64,000 bases of DNA from positions 124,001 to 188,000 of the forward strand of contig NZ_AUMU01000003.1 in NCBI RefSeq assembly GCF_000430845.1. The letters are read 5' to 3'. The notes below the pieces were generated by a model, which saw only the letters and a program-made list of their open reading frames with translations, was not told where the DNA came from and ran no database searches. This document shows positions 62,035-64,000 of the stretch, piece after piece. Positions within the stretch are counted from its first letter, which is position 1, and each line of letters begins with the position of its first letter. The stretch comes from Chryseobacterium gregarium DSM 19109 (GTDB lineage Bacteria > Bacteroidota > Bacteroidia > Flavobacteriales > Weeksellaceae). The position numbers and the translations under genes were made by a program.

Positions 62035-63114
62035 TTATCTGCCACCTCTGAAGCCGCCGCCTCCACCGCCGCCGGATCTGAAGCCACCGCCGCCGCTTCC
62101 GCCGCCGAAGCCACCACCACCGGATCTGAATCCGCCGCCGCTGTTTGAGTTGTTGAAACTGCCACTGTTGTTTCTATAGCCGCCGTTGTCATTTCTGAAG
62201 CCCCCGTCGCTTCTTCTCGGCTGAGACTGCTGGGTATTGTAATTCGGTCTTGTCTGAGTCTGAGGGTTACGGAATCCTCCCTGATTTCTGAACCCTCCGT
62301 TTGTGCTTCCTTGTCTGAAACCTCCGTTAGATCCCCTGAAACCTCCATTAACCGTATTCCCGTTTCTGAAGCCTCCGTTTACGGTATTTCCATTCCTGAA
62401 ACCGCCTGTATTGGAATTACTTCTTCTGAATCCGTTTGAAGAATTGACTCCGTATTTATTGGCAAAGCTTCCGTTGTACGAGTTGAATCCTCTTCCGCCT
62501 GAAGCACTTCTTCTGTAGACAGAATTGTAGTTTCCACCCCAATATCCGCCACCGTAGCCCCAGCCGCCGTAAGGATACCCATAGCCGTAATAGCCGCCCC
62601 AGTATGGATTATAGCCACCCCAATAAGGTGAGTATCCCCAACCCATATTCCAGCCGCCGCCCCAGCCCCAGGATAATCCCATACCCCAGCCACCGCCGTA
62701 GCCCCAGTATGGGCTGTAACCGCCATACCATCCCCACGGAGATCCCCATGAGTTGTCATAATAGTTGGTCTGGCTTCCTGCGAAATTCCCCCAGTCGGAG
62801 TCTGTGGCATTGGTATTCCAGTTATAATTATTCCAGTCTTCATATCTTCCTTCCCGGGAATTCATTTCTGCGTTCTGAACAACATTTGTATCATCCTGAT
62901 AATAGTTGTAATCATCTCCTACCCTGTTTCCTTTGTCATTAATAATCACTCCTTCCGGAAGTGTATCTTTATTCGGGTCGTAGTAAACGCCATCTGTCTC
63001 ACTGTAGCCGCCCATCTGAGCGCCGCAAGACACAAGTAATAATCCGCTTGATATAGCCAGAATCCCTTTGGATTTCAGCATGCCCAGCAAATTTTTATGT
63101 ATATTTCTTTTCAT
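62035..63114 (-). CDS. Low-complexity Gly/Tyr/Trp/Asn-rich lipoprotein
   Basis: 359 residues. Lipoprotein signal ending LLLVSCGAQ with the lipidated Cys near residue 30. After a charged segment (~35-110) the protein is dominated by WG, YWG, YGG and GGW repeats (~110-200), then by GGFR/GFRNGN units (~225-359), ending in long glycine runs and FRGGR. GGFRNGNTVN occurs twice in tandem. Such composition is prion-like and RGG-like; in an outer-membrane lipoprotein it suggests a structural, adhesive or self-assembling surface role. No catalytic motif. Relatives beside proS have, as I recall, been mislabelled prolyl-tRNA synthetase. A full promoter lies 80 bases upstream. Confidence 0.88.
   Translation of the reverse strand: MKRNIHKNLLGMLKSKGILAISSGLLLVSCGAQMGGYSETDGVYYDPNKDTLPEGVIINDKGNRVGDDYNYYQDDTNVVQNAEMNSREGRYEDWNNYNWNTNATDSDWGNFAGSQTNYYDNSWGSPWGWYGGYSPYWGYGGGWGMGLSWGWGGGWNMGWGYSPYWGGYNPYWGGYYGYGYPYGGWGYGGGYWGGNYNSVYRRSASGGRGFNSYNGSFANKYGVNSSNGFRRSNSNTGGFRNGNTVNGGFRNGNTVNGGFRGSNGGFRQGSTNGGFRNQGGFRNPQTQTRPNYNTQQSQPRRSDGGFRNDNGGYRNNSGSFNNSNSGGGFRSGGGGFGGGSGGGGFRSGGGGGGGFRGGR
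62325..62410. repeat. Tandem repeats encoding GGFRNGNTVN units
   Basis: Two near-identical 30-base units within the lipoprotein gene, embedded in a longer array of degenerate GGFR units. Slippage here would change the number of units in frame. Confidence 0.65.
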
Positions 63115-63141
63115 GATAACGTAAAAATTTTTAAATTAAAT

Positions 63142-63149
63142 TATATTTG
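63142..63149 (+). promoter_or_regulatory. -7 box TATATTTG for proS
   Basis: Exact TAnnTTTG on the plus strand, about 110 bases before the proS ATG; no TTG at the expected distance. The predicted leader contains two GTACC-like units (TGTACC, TGTACC) and GGGTACG. Confidence 0.45.
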
Positions 63150-63194
63150 CAGTCTGTACCAAAAATGTACCATTCAAGGGTACGAAAAATCTAT

Positions 63195-63224
63195 CAAAAA
63201 TAGATCTTTATTTTTAGATAACAA
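63195..63224 (-). promoter_or_regulatory. Full Bacteroidota promoter for the Gly-rich lipoprotein operon
   Basis: On the minus strand: TTG (63224-63222), exactly 19 bases, then TATTTTTG (63202-63195). This is the best consensus match seen in the window. It lies ~80 bases before the lipoprotein start codon, giving a leader of ~70 bases. Confidence 0.75.
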
Positions 63225-63252
63225 TAATAGTAAAAAGTTAAAAAAATTTTAA

Positions 63253-64000
<748 letters not shown>

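Noticed and set aside
62031..62518. Short spaced repeats resembling a CRISPR array
   Set aside because: They are degenerate GGFR and glycine codon repeats inside the lipoprotein gene, with no constant spacer length and no cas genes nearby.

Overview
The window looks like a chromosomal segment of a Bacteroidota bacterium, most likely a flavobacterium close to Chryseobacterium (family Weeksellaceae). The reasons are: three large surface proteins and one decayed one with type IX secretion (T9SS) type A C-terminal sorting domains; several Bacteroidota-type promoters (TAnnTTTG at -7, sometimes with TTG at -33); few Shine-Dalgarno sites; AT-rich spacers; a DNA polymerase III alpha with a proofreading exonuclease fused to its N-terminus; and a eukaryote-like prolyl-tRNA synthetase next to a glycine-rich lipoprotein. 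No rRNA, tRNA, CRISPR array, integrase or transposase gene was seen.

Layout. 1-4.3 kb: the N-terminal part of an exported serine hydrolase, a small exported protein, and a two-component pair (TPR histidine kinase plus NarL-type regulator). 4.7-9.4 kb: a giant superfamily 1 helicase with a C-terminal nuclease-like domain, bracketed by two same-orientation copies of a ~130-bp intergenic repeat. A third copy lies at 30.1 kb. 9.8-26.6 kb: a molybdenum-hydroxylase island. It holds a NifS-like cysteine desulfurase, a PaoABC-type aldehyde/xanthine oxidoreductase operon, a ten-gene cofactor operon (xdhC, moaA, mocA-like, moeA, a TauE-like transporter, a SUOX-fold protein, moaD, moeB, moaE, a moaC-mogA fusion), and a second hydroxylase operon (2Fe-2S subunit, dihaem cytochrome c, Tat-exported molybdenum subunit). 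Together these genes make the pterin, insert Mo, add cytidylate, probably sulfurate the Mo centre, and supply one cytoplasmic and one exported enzyme.

26.9-37.8 kb: housekeeping and membrane genes, including a DUF421 protein whose zinc-ribbon tail is out of frame, a DUF4142 lipoprotein, a divergent CinA-like protein, a 1.1-kb gene-free stretch with a possible small RNA, acyl-CoA dehydrogenase, acyl-CoA ligase, a frameshifted lipoprotein gene, a coiled-coil protein that has lost its zinc-ribbon cysteines, a Nif3 protein, and a voltage-gated channel with a zinc-ribbon tail. 37.9-45.4 kb: three paralogous T9SS cargo proteins. 45.7-64 kb: the exonuclease-polymerase fusion dnaE, a T9SS pseudogene, fused branched-chain ketoacid dehydrogenase E1, bestrophin, an Lrp/AsnC regulator divergent from a PLP lyase, a glycosyltransferase, two methyltransferases, a ZIP transporter, a FadL-like porin, the glycine-rich lipoprotein and the start of proS.

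Most transcription units end in clear hairpin terminators, listed separately. Two genes (DUF421 and the small lipoprotein) each carry a one-base frameshift that could be real or an assembly error. All functions are inferred from motifs read by eye; no database search was run.
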